From positions 59,338,345-59,402,344 of the forward strand of contig NC_091015.1 in NCBI RefSeq assembly GCF_041296385.1: 64,000 nt of DNA, read 5' to 3'. Under the pieces are notes generated by a model. It saw nothing but the letters and a program-made list of their open reading frames with translations, made no database searches and was not told the DNA's origin. Of the stretch, positions 37,475 to 48,880 are shown in pieces. Position 1 is the first letter of the stretch; every line of letters starts with the position of its first letter. The DNA comes from Aphelocoma coerulescens. Taxonomy: Eukaryota > Chordata > Aves > Passeriformes > Corvidae. A program made the translations under genes and the position numbers.

Positions 37475-37646
37475 CTGTCAATAATGGCACACATATCAAT
37501 GGTGACATTGGCAAAGCTTCCCAGCTCTCCTTGCTCCACTGCATGCAAATCCACCAGCTGATCATCAACATGAATACTCTGCATGCATCCTTGAAAAGAG
37601 TGCTCGAATAGAGAATGATCCGAGTCATTCATCTGTACAGGAAACC
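37475..37646 (-). CDS. CNTNAP2: Internal exon of a contactin-associated protein (Caspr), probably CNTNAP2
   Basis: Caspr proteins are neuronal membrane cell-adhesion proteins of the neurexin superfamily; they partner contactins, and CNTNAP2 clusters potassium channels beside nodes of Ranvier. This 172-bp exon carries 2 bases finishing a codon, 56 full codons and 2 bases of the next (phase 1 in, phase 2 out), with no stop. It opens with [20 protein letters not shown], continues [20 protein letters not shown] and ends [16 protein letters not shown] plus the split Arg codon. FQGCM and DMCAIIDR mark the end of a laminin-G-like domain just before an EGF-like domain. Two cysteines (residues 20 and 52) suit the domain disulfide; NDS and NVT are possible N-glycosylation sites. 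By recollection, CNTNAP3/4/5 read more like DLISVQQGSLGNFSDL here and CNTNAP1 is more distant, so CNTNAP2 fits best. The family call is firm; the paralog is probable. Confidence 0.88.
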
Positions 37647-37669
37647 CTGTAGAGAAGGAAAATAAAGAG
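37647..37669 (-). other. Splice acceptor and polypyrimidine tract
   Basis: Minus strand reads TTTATTTTCCTTCTCTACAG, then exon sequence GGTTTCC. A second AG (CTGTACAG) lies 13 bases into the exon but would shift the frame and lacks its own pyrimidine tract. Confidence 0.85.
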
Positions 37670-39435
37670 CATTATTAACCTCACCTACTATTACTTATGA
37701 CAGGATTTTTTCAAGGAGAGACATGTTTCCTAGATGATGGAAGAAAAAAGTCAACATGGTAAGGAAATATTATAAAGTTATTAATTTACATTGAAATGTT
37801 ATTGATTTAAGTAATTGTTAACTACCTGAAAGAATTTATACAGTACAGCTGATGATTCATTAATTTTTGTCTGAAGGATGGAAGTCTTCTGCTGTCTTCT
37901 CCTCCGGTCCTCTACTGCTGTTTCTCATTCCTTCTTTCTCATACAAATATTATTGGAATAGGAAAAGGATTTATCTCCTTACTGTATTTTAGAACCCACA
38001 TTCTAATTTCTCTGATTTTTCTGACTAAAAATGCAGCCATGAAGTGAATTTCCAGTTCAGCCTTCTCTAGAACTAGGCTTCCACTCATTGTCACTTTGTC
38101 TTTTGTTCATGAGCAAAGAATGCTTGTGCTAGAATATTTCTGTAAACTTGAAAATAGTCCTGAAATCTAATGTCCTGGATGACTTCTGATCAATCTGAGG
38201 ACATTCTGTAGTATTTTCAGTTTTGCTCTGAATACATTCATTTTCTTGCCTGTTTGAAGGTAGTTTATAAGAGATGAGAATGACTTAGTGTCTGGCTCAG
38301 GCTAAAAGGCAGGGAGACAGAGCATGTTTTTATGCAACTGTTTAACTGAATGCCCTTCAGAAGTGAACGTGTCAATTTACTTGAGAAAAATGTCCTTCAT
38401 AAGACAGCGGAGAGCCTCATTCACTACTTATAAATCTTTAACAATGTACTCCCTGAAAAAGACAGAATCCATTTAGGGTGGGAAAAGGAAGGAAGAAAGG
38501 GGGGTAACGAGTTTGTTGAAAAGAAAAGAAGGTAAAGAAGGTAAAAAGCCTGAAAAATGCATAATGTTTTTGCAGATTTCAGCTAGATAGATGACCAGCC
38601 ATGCAGTACTTGTCTGACAAGGGTAAAAGGTTGTACACATTTGCTTTGGTAGCTAAGACAGATTTTACAGCTCCCATTCCTTCTCCCACTTTTCTATCCA
38701 CCTTGCCAATCTCCAATGCCTTATGCCCTCTTCAATAGCATTTGTGGAAACAGGAGAATAACAGATTATCAAATTGACATTATTTGAACAGTGGCAGAAA
38801 AAAAAGTAATGAACATAATTTTAAATTCTGTTCCTGAATACAGTTTATCACATACCACATAAATAGTTGAATTGGCTGAAAAAGAGGGCAATAAGCAGAG
38901 AAACAAGCAAAAGGTTCTTGAAGTCACATGATGCCTTATATGGCACCTATTACTAAAGAACCCAAAACTAGTTACATAAAGTCTTTGCCAAAATCTAATT
39001 TAAATATATTTTAAATAAAAGGCTTTGCCAGAAATTTCATATCATCATTAATGCTTTTTAAAATTTTCTAAAGTGACCCTGCCCATCAGCTAAATTTATG
39101 TCTGGTAGCTTCTAAATTTCCCTGACTCCAGTAAGCACTCACTTCAGAATTCACTGGTGGTGGCACAGAGTTAATCAGGGATGCCATAGCAATTAAGCTG
39201 GGACAACACTAAAAGTTAGTTCTAATAGGTACCTCAAGAAGCTGGGCTTGCCTTGAGGTTGTATCACCTTTGGACTAAAATTCTGACACTATTTCAGGGA
39301 GCTGTAAACTGCTATGAGACAGATAAATAACCCCATCACAATAACACACATTTGATGGAAAAAGAAAAGCTCCTTGGGAATCCCCCAAATGCCTAACTAG
39401 TGCAGAGTAACCTCATCAGATCAAATGCCATCCCC

Positions 39436-39469
39436 CAAAACAAACAAACAAGCAAACAAACAAGCAAAA
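39436..39469. repeat. (CAAA)n simple repeat
   Basis: CAAACAAACAAGCAAACAAA followed by CAAGCAAAAG: an imperfect tetranucleotide array of about eight units. Confidence 0.85.
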
Positions 39470-42400
39470 GTGCTAATCCTGGACTGTCAGAATTGTTATT
39501 TTGGACAGGCAGAAGAACCAAGTTGTAGGGACATGACCTATATTGTCTTCCCAGCATGGGCATTGGCTAGTGACTTATCTGATGAAAAGAGGACAGGGCT
39601 TTCAGAAATCTGCCTTCTACTTTTTTTAAGTTGTTCTTTCTAGTGACTGAATAAACTGATTTATGTGAGGCTTAACAGCCAACAGTAAAGAGAGACAAAA
39701 GTGAAAGTTAGTTCTGTGTTGTTTGGTGGATGCAAGCACAATATTTGCATGTTCCTACCAGGAACTTTCCCCATTTATATTTCAACAGTTCACTCTTTCA
39801 GTATAATTGTCTATTTCTAAACTGTCACTGAATCTGAGAACTCCTCCCAAGCAAGAATCCCCAAACTAACACAAAGCACATGGTCTTTTAGATCTTTAGT
39901 GCAGCAGCAAAGCAGGGCATGAAACCTGCATATCACCTTCAGGTTCAGAGCACTTTGGCAATTCCTTTGGTTTAAATAATAAATTCAAGGTTACCAACAC
40001 TGGGGTAAACAATAACATTCATGAAAACCTTGCAAAGCCAAGGAAACTATACAGATATATCTGAATATAATGAAAGATTATCCACCATCCTACAAACACT
40101 AACTTAAAAATAAGATCAAAACTGAGAGCCACTATTCACTGTTCACATCAAAAAGAGTATGAGCCAAATATCTAAGTGAAAAATGTATTATTAGATTCAA
40201 CAATTTGAGACCATTCAAGAACTAACTACAGAGGTATTTCAGTACATGATTCTCAGCTTCACTGCATCTGAAATATGCACTATATTAGTACACAGCTATT
40301 ATTGCTCTCTGGGACACATTCTGCAGTTTACTAGTGGTTGAACCTGCAAACAGAAAAGTGGCAGCTGGTTCCTCAGCACCGGTGGAGACCCCATGTCCTT
40401 GGGCTTACTGGCTGGAGCAGGAGAGAATTGTGGTATAGGGTGGCTGGAAGTGGCAGCTGCTCCTAACCTAACTACATAAATCACTCTATTATCCAAGAGT
40501 GGTTTACACTGAGTGTTAATCAGCTTGGGATTCTGAATTTTTCTGTATCTGTCAATGGATGAAGACTATAATTTTCTCATGCAAATGTCTTTGTTTGCCT
40601 GTCTTGCTGCTATTCCCTTTTGCTGTTTCTAGTCATGTAAGAAACTGGAAGAGGCGGGATTTTTATGCACTAGTACAGCACATTTCATAATATGTCTGTG
40701 GGGCTGACTGAGTGTCAAAGCATTTCAGTCATGCTATAGTATAACATAGTTATGCTAAGACATAATTTCAAAAAACAATTCACATTCCACATGGAGTGGA
40801 AGAATGTTTTTTTTTTCAACCGTATGCTTCTCACAAAGAAGAAAAGCAACTAGATAAGCCTTACCTACATTATTTTTGAACTACCAGGTATACAGTCTAA
40901 TGTCCATTAATTTTGGTGAGACCTGGACATTTAAGACTATTCTGGTCAGAATCATTTGGGGTGAAGCTTCTGCCTCAAATGCAAACCTCAAAATGACCTA
41001 GTACCTTGTGGTTGTTAATTCAATACACAAGACAATGCCTTCCCCTTCCAGATTCCCATTATTGAGACATGATTCACTTCCTCATCCTTCCCACAGTGAA
41101 AGAAATTTTAAATAAATGAAGTTCTCTAACTAAAGCTGACAGTAATGCTGACACTAGGAAGGCTAAGTAATGGATGAACAATTTGGACAGCACTTCACTG
41201 ATCTTCTTGTTGACAAGAAACTATGTACATTTTCAAAATGCACATAAAATTCAGTTTGCGCAGTTCAAAACAATGTTCATGCTTATGATTAAAAATGCAA
41301 CTTAAAGTCAGGTAGACTCCATTATCTTGTAATTTCTACATCTTTCTGACATAAAAATCTGTATATTACCATTTTATTTTCCACATTTTAAGCCCACAAA
41401 GAGAGGTATTATCTTGCAAAGGTCAGACATGGATTAAATCTGAATTTTCCCATGTTCAAGAAGATTTGTTTCCAGGACTTCATTCTAATTACTAAACACA
41501 AAACAGCCAAATTCTAGATCCAGATCCTGATCTTAGTTCAAACTTTCAAAAAAATCAGAAAAGCTAGAGTTTAAATTAATGCTATTTTCTGTGTTAGAAG
41601 TCACTTTAATATAATAAAATAAATGAATTAAATAAATTAAGTACAATAAAACACCTATGAAATTAAAAACATATTCCTTTTCCAGTGTCACGATCTATTA
41701 TGTCTCTTTTAGAATCAGCTGAGTAAGGTTCTACCAAAGGCATTATAAAAAAGGAAGTTGAAGGAAGAATACATTCAGGTTCATGTTATAATAACAGAAG
41801 AACATATATTTAGAACATCTGATGCACTACTTGCTTCTGAGATCTGACCTAAGAATGAAATATCATAGTAGACTCTGGATGTACAATCAGAGATTATTTT
41901 GTATCCCTATATAATCCTTCAGATTTTCTTTGGAACGTAATGCAAATTCTATTGTATCAAGAAGACAGCTTTTCTCTATGGCATTATAGGTTTTTTTCCT
42001 TTTGTTTTATTTGTAAGCTAATGATAGGCCAATGATTGCATACAGATGGTACTTGGTATTTTACTTCTTTAATAGAAAAAATATACTTTATTAAAAAAAA
42101 AGTAACTGTTATCTTAGATATTTAACCGGTAATCCATATTGTTTTCAACTAGTTGCACAGGTAGCTGCAGGATATAGTAATCAATAGAAAAACTAGCTGA
42201 CTTCAAGTCTGACAGTGATTTTTATTTGTAGGGTATTTCAAGTATATGCCCAAAACCCCTGCTATGCAGAATTAGAGAAAGGAAACAAAATTCTTTATCT
42301 GTCAGGATAAATAACTGTGCATTCTCATTGAAGGGTCAAGTAATCAAATTTTCTATATATATCAAACAGAGTTAAAAGATGAACAAAACTCAAATTCAAT

Positions 42401-45400
42401 GCCTAACAATGTACTTAGATTGAAGGTATAGCTGATGTTTCACATATTAATAAATAGGAATAGACACTGAAAGAAAAGCTTGATCCACCTACCGATCCAG
42501 ATTTACTGTAGTATTTTATCCTTGTTTTAGTCAGACCAGAATGGAGCCCTAAGTGAAAAGTGGAAGATAGGCAGTAACTTTGGAAAACAGAAGATTACTG
42601 CTCCAAGAGCATGAAATAAACTAAACAAATTGCAGAAAGGATGGACAGCATGAATTAAAATTGAATATTTGTTTTCAATTTTTGCATTTTTGCAAAGATT
42701 TTTTTATTTTTAACTGTATTTGTCTTTCTGTATTAGGGAATAGGAGGACTAAGGATGGAGTTTGCAATGAGACTTGGATCCCACATCTAGAAACAGTAAG
42801 ATCTTTTCTGATAATCATAGATTATGATGATGAAAATAAAGATAAAAATAAACATGTCTTTATCATTTTTCAGCTTGGTGGAATGCAAAAAGACAAACAA
42901 GAATAGGGACTTCAATTTGTCTCTGTGTGTTTGAAAGTCACCAACTTCTCGAATAAGTCATTTTCTAATAAATTAATCTTTACTTTGCTCTCACTGTTGT
43001 GTTTATGGAAATATAGAGGTTGATATCAAGGCAGCGCATTCTGTCCCGAAAAATCCTAATTACTAACCTAGGAAGCCCAAATATTTCTCTATACACAGAA
43101 AAAACAGAGTTTAATAATGCTGGGGTTTAGAACAAGAAAATGATGTGCTTCTTGCACTCCTGGGGCATACATGACCCCCTTGGTATAAGAAGCTAGCATT
43201 AATGAAGTCTCTGGTGGACTTCTCAGAATCTTCTCTGTACATGTCATTTGTAGTATGATGAAAAAGTTTAACTTGATCTCACAAGACATGGCAGCAGTCT
43301 CTACCAGTGGTGTGATTCCTGATTTTTTTGTCTCCCTTGGAAATTTGCTCTTCAGCCATACCTTCTTCAAGAATATTTTATCACCAGTTGTCTGCTTATT
43401 AATGGGAACCAGTTCTGGAGAAGCATTGAGGTTTTTCAGTCTCTCTCTATACCAAGAGTCCTTAACTCCCAGCTATGTTTCCTTTGGTGGATTGACACTG
43501 ATTCAGTACCCACAAGTTCTTGATAGACAGAATGTTTAAAAAGAAGCTTCTAAGACCTCTCTGCTTGAGGAATGAAGAATACCAATGCTGCACTACAGAT
43601 TTCCTTTATTGTGTATTATTAGAGAAATTCAAGGGGTTTGTGACCAAGCCATAGATACAGGTCATGTAGAGCATAATAGGTTATCTGAACATGTAATTAT
43701 ACTGGCATTATTTATAAGTAGTCATCGAAGAAAGAAACAGGCAGATAAGAAAACGTTCAAAAGATGCTCAGGTGATAACAGCAGAGCAACCAGCTGTGAA
43801 CAGACTATCTATAAACAACAACACAACTTGCACAAACACTATTTTACAAGATATTAAATGCCTAGGATGATAGCCCAGTAAAGAAGTAGAAGAATACAAT
43901 TTTGAAGGCACTGACAAAAGCATAAACAAAAGCCAGGTATACTGTCTTTGGTAGCAAACAGGAAAATTGCTGACAGTAACAAGGGAAGGATAAGACTAGA
44001 GTATAATTGTCTACCAGTTTTGTTGATTCTGTACTTCTCTCAGATTGCTGTGGACCTTAGTGTGAACAGCAGTGGAGTTCTCAAGAAGAACTCTTTTGAG
44101 ACAATTTTCCAAACGGCTGGCCACAGAACTTAAGGTATTCAAATATATTTGGGACTTCCAGTTACTGTTGAAAAATAGTGGGTTTTTAACCCAGGTTACA
44201 TAGCAATGGTACCAGTTCAGTTGTTTGGAATGAACTGCAGTGGGCACTGAGGTACAACTCACCTTTAACTATGACATCTCCTTCCTTCCCCTTTATTTTT
44301 CCATGCCAAAAGAACTCTTTTATTTTTAACCTTAGGTAACTACAAATATGCTACCTCTCCTATTTTCAAAGTTATCTCCTGCAAAATATGTATACTATGT
44401 CATTCCCAAATAAAGAGATTGTCTGGAAGATTGCAGCCACTCACAGGTCTGTTCCCAGATCACATACCAACTGGACTACACATTAATAAAAATCCATGTG
44501 CTATATTGGTACTGGGAACAAATTTAAATAATTTAGCAGAACACAAGCATGATTTTCATTCATGAGAAATTACTTCAGCCTTAATAAATACCACAAACCA
44601 TCCTGTTTGTTTAAGTTGTTAAACTTCATATGCTAGTTCAAATAATACTGAAATGGAAAAAAAATTTTTTTCTGATAATCCAGAAAGACTTCTATATTCA
44701 GAAAAGAAAATACCTATTAGTGTTCTCACATAAAAATATTTAATGGGAAAAGACCTGTTGCAAACCAGGTGTGATAATAGTCTCTTTGAAAACTGCTGCT
44801 GCAGACTTAGCTTGTCTCAGAGCCATAGACCTAAAAAACTCAAACATATATCAACAGTCACCAAAATATAAGATGAATTATGACTCAAGGTAGAAGAGAA
44901 CAAATAAAATTATTGCATGAGACTGGTTTTAATGATTCTGTCTTAGATGTGAAGATGAGCCTATCTCTCCCAGCTCCATGACTCTGTGAAATTTAATGAC
45001 TTCTCCCTCTTTATGGTTGTCCCTGAAGTTTTTCTGGTTTTCTGTAGGTTGGATAAAAGCAAACATTTGCCCAGATATTTGAGAGTTGAAACAAAACATT
45101 CTTGCCTGCTGAGAAAAAAAAAAAAAAAAAGACTAAATATTACTATCAGGTTATGGTAGCATCTGTAAGTGAGGAGAATAAGGGTAAAAAATTAAGTAAA
45201 ATAGTGTCAAAAATACACATAGATACTAAAATTGATACTTGTTCAAATCACAACAGAAATAAATCAGATATTATCTACTCAGTGCACAGATAATTTTCCA
45301 GCATTTATTTGACTCGCTCTTCTACTTTCCTTGCATTGTGGTTTTTTGCTTTTTCTCCAGAAACCACTTGATTTTACCAATTATTAAATACTAATTCCTG

Positions 45401-46816
45401 CCCACTTCAATGGAGTTTGAGAGTATTCAGCCACTAAAGACATAAATAAAGAATCCTCAGAAAAAGTAGAATAAAAGGCAAACAACGAGTTTAAAATAAA
45501 AGAGAACATTTGTCATACATTTACTCCTCTACTTAGAAAGTGGCAGTGAAAAAAATAAATGAGGACATTGAGATTGTAATAAAGTTAATATAAATAACAC
45601 CATTAAATGGGAGACAAATGAAAAACAACCCATATTGTTAGAAAAAATTCACTTACTATGAGACATTTACTATGAGACAGAGCTTTATGCTCTTCGTAGA
45701 AAGCCAATTCTGTTTCCTGGCAGAATAACATTTAAATAAATCAATAAAATATTTTTTATATCATCTGACAAATTAAAAACAACAAAAATGTCTTCTGTTG
45801 TTTTAAGATGAAGGTTTTATTCCCTTTATATGTCAGCTTCCATTAATAAAAATGGTTTACATACATGGCTGAAAACCTAAAATATGAAAGCAACAAGACG
45901 TCTGTTTTGGAGTAAACTCAAAAGATGCCCTGATATTCCTTTTTAGATAATTCTTCAAATAACTTGCAAATAAGAGTAATAGCAGCAAGTTTCAATCATC
46001 ACTTACTGACTTGCAGAGAAGAAATAAGACTGATCGTTATTACCAGTCTTGGCTAATTTAAGTCAATCTAACACTACTGCAATTTCCTTCTTATTTTATA
46101 GGATATGATAGAAAATACAGAAAGCCATATAATGATCAAATTGCAGAAAATTTGTACATTACACTACTCACATAATAGGCTTTCTATTTTATAATGAAGA
46201 AAATAAATGTACATTAGATTTTCAAAGTTACTGCTATTTCACTTATGAAAAAATATGCAATGAAGAAAAAAATCTAGATACTGCTCGAGATAATTACAGT
46301 TAGGGAGATAGAAGCAGCATAAAGTACTCTATCCCTATTTACTGCCTTTAAGAGTTGTGGAGTGTGGATATTGCACTATTGACATCAATAGAAATTAAAT
46401 TTAAAATCTTAGCATTACAAACTACAGAACTGATTAACAATTTTTTGCTCTTCTACATCTTGAGTTCATATTAACTTTAAAGACTTATAATGACTTTAAA
46501 AACTTGTGACTAAAAAAATGTAAAATGGTACTTTTCTTATCAGTTGCATTTTTAAATATCTATTAGATAAAGACAAGAGGAAAGAAAGGAAAGGTAAAGA
46601 GGGAAAATTGCATGATCATTCTGACACTTAGAATGTAAACATAGCAATTAGTAGTGATCGGTAGTGCCTGCTATTTTTAATAGACTAGCTATGCCATTTG
46701 CTTTTATTATGAGATATTTATAAACAGTTCAAATTACATACACATTTGGGCAAATTGGCTGGTTTAACTTAATAAAATGTTGAACTCAGTGGTAGAATAG
46801 AACTTTATATGTGAGC
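39470..46816. other. AT-rich intronic sequence, nothing firm
   Basis: Overlapping frames at 43089-43539 lie in a slightly GC-richer block but have no known motif. An A-run lies at 45115-45130. A 14-bp-period duplication (TTACTATGAGACA twice, 45653-45679) is present. Confidence 0.5.
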
Positions 46817-46940
46817 TTTTTTTGGGTTTTGTTTTCTTTTGTTGTTTTTTTTTGTGGGCTTTTTTTTTGTGGGCTTTTTTGTGTGTTTTGTTTTGATTTT
46901 GTTTTTTAGTTTTTGTTGTTTGCTTGTTTGTTTCTTTTTT
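46817..46940. repeat. T/G-rich low-complexity tract
   Basis: About 125 bp of T-runs separated by G, including near-tandem TTTTTTTTTGTGGGC units at 46849-46875 and TTTG-type units after. Confidence 0.85.
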
Positions 46941-48534
46941 TGGGAGGTCATGATTTAAAAATATTTAACTTTCTTATTCCTATTTAGAAACACAAATGTA
47001 GAAATAGATTGCCAGTAAATTGTCTTTCCAAATTTAAAGAAAAATATCAAGCAACTCTACAATGTAAATGCACACATTGTTTCCTTTCTGAATCTGAACT
47101 AATTTATCTGTAGCACATAATTTGTTACTATTTCAAGTGAAAAGTTAGCAACCCTTAAAACTGTTGTAAATCGAGACCACTCACATAGCAGTACATAGTC
47201 AACTTATATTAATATTAGAAAGATATTAATAAAATTAACCAGAATGAAATCTAGGCAAGAATAATAAAAAAAATCCATTTTCTGTTATCTCCATAATTCT
47301 TTAAAGCTCTTAGGAGTGGGAACATCTCACTAAGCAGAAAGAAGCAAGAGTGTATTTCTCTCTTACTGCTAGGACTTGGATGTTGGAAAGGACTACCATT
47401 CTGTCATATTTTTTTAACTTTTTCTTTTTTTAAATTTATACTCCTCTCAAAAAAAAACAAAAAAACAAAAAAACCAAAACAACGCAACAACAACCACAAA
47501 ATCTGATTTTAGAAACTGATCTTTAATCTTCTACAATTAGGAAATTAATGCAAAGTTTCCAGCTGTTGAGTTATGGTGCATTTCTACTTTCTCAGCTCAT
47601 CCAACCTTTACTCTATTACAAGTCTGATCACTCAAAACAAGGAATATATTCAGTAGAGAATTAGTAGAAAGTAAAATACAAAAATTAATTTAACTCCAGT
47701 CTCTTGTCTTTTTAAAGAATTATAAAGAAACAATCGGGCAATTTGTTTTTAAAGAAATTGAATGAAACTTCAAACTTAAATCCCAAAATAATCCTTCTTT
47801 TTAATTCCCAGGAAAAATATCAAGTCCAATGACGCAAAGGAGATTTCTTAAACACCATGGCTGGCTGTTCAAAAGCACAGCAGGCAGAGCAGCAAAGCCT
47901 GGTAGAGTAGTGACTCAACATAAAGTCAATGAGAGTTTTTTTGAACAGCAACTTACGGGACTTAACTGTGATAAATTGCCCTAGCCTTATTAAATCATCT
48001 TTTGAAAGTGCTTTAGGATGCATGATATTGATTGACTGACATGCAAAGAAATTATGTTATTTTCTTGAAAGAAAGTTGGTTTTTGTTTTTTTTTTCCTTG
48101 GAAATATACACTGTAAAGTACTAAGGAAAAATAATATTATTGATATACTGCATCCAAGATTAATTTCCTCCTGCCATAATGCTGAATGACTCCTACCAAA
48201 ATGACTGAAGTAATTCAGTGTGTTAAGGAAAGCTGTGCAAAGAATAATACAGCTGCCCAAGTAGAAAAGAAATCTTAAATTTTAATTTTGTTGGTGGGGG
48301 GTTGTAAGTTTTTTATGTAATATTTCTACTCTAAATATTCAAAATATCATAGAAGTTACAATGTATGAATTTGAAAATATTTATTTTCACTGGGAATTCA
48401 TCTAAAGTCTTTAGCAGGTATTCAGCAGTTACTTTCCATTGGTATGGACACTGGCTTCTTCAGTGATACCTCAGAGAACATGAAAATAAAGACCAAAAAT
48501 TACAGTCATTTATGAAAAATAAAATTATAAAATC
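46941..48534. other. AT-rich intronic sequence with A-rich tract
   Basis: An A-run with CAAAA/CAACA units lies at 47449-47498, roughly complementary in composition to the T/G tract 500 bp upstream. Otherwise nothing recognised. Confidence 0.5.
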
Positions 48535-48880
48535 ACAAACTAATTTCATTTTAGGTGATCCAAATTGCTCTTCACAGAATGTCATATTAGGGCAGGTTGC
48601 TTAGGGATGTGTCCAGTCCAGTTCACTGAGGATGGAGATTCAGAATTTCTCTGGTTAAACTGTACCTAGATGAGATGATTTTCATAGCTGAGATATGTGT
48701 CCTTGTATTTATGTGTCCAGTGTCTGTTGCCTTTTATTTTCTTATCATATTCCTCCAAGAAAAGACTGCATCCTTCTGCTCTAACTAAACCCTTGGAGCT
48801 TCAACTCCAGCTGAGCTTCGGCTTTCCCAGTTTCAGCTCTGAACAATGGACAATGACTATAATCTTCTTGGGTAACCAAT
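48535..48880 (-). mobile_element. Decayed CR1 LINE 3' fragment
   Basis: The plus strand carries GGGCAGGTTGCTTAGGGATG, then TGTCCAGTCCAGTT, GGATGGAGATTC and TTTCTCTGGTTAAACTGT. These follow, in order, the complement of the CR1 3' region (GCTCAGG...GTCCAGT...GGGATGGAGATTCC...CTCTGGGCAACCTGT). A weaker match (TTTCAGCTCTGAACAATGG near 48830) marks the next CR1 block. Old and heavily mutated. Confidence 0.55.

Noticed and set aside
37404..37628. 74-codon minus-strand frame across the Caspr exon
   Set aside because: It is the wrong phase: it runs through the donor site into the intron and loses the FQGCM and DMCAIIDR motifs present in the true frame.
43089..43539. Possible processed pseudogene (overlapping 93- and 94-codon frames)
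   Set aside because: The block looks slightly gene-like in composition, but neither translation matches a family I know and no poly(A) tail or target duplication was seen.
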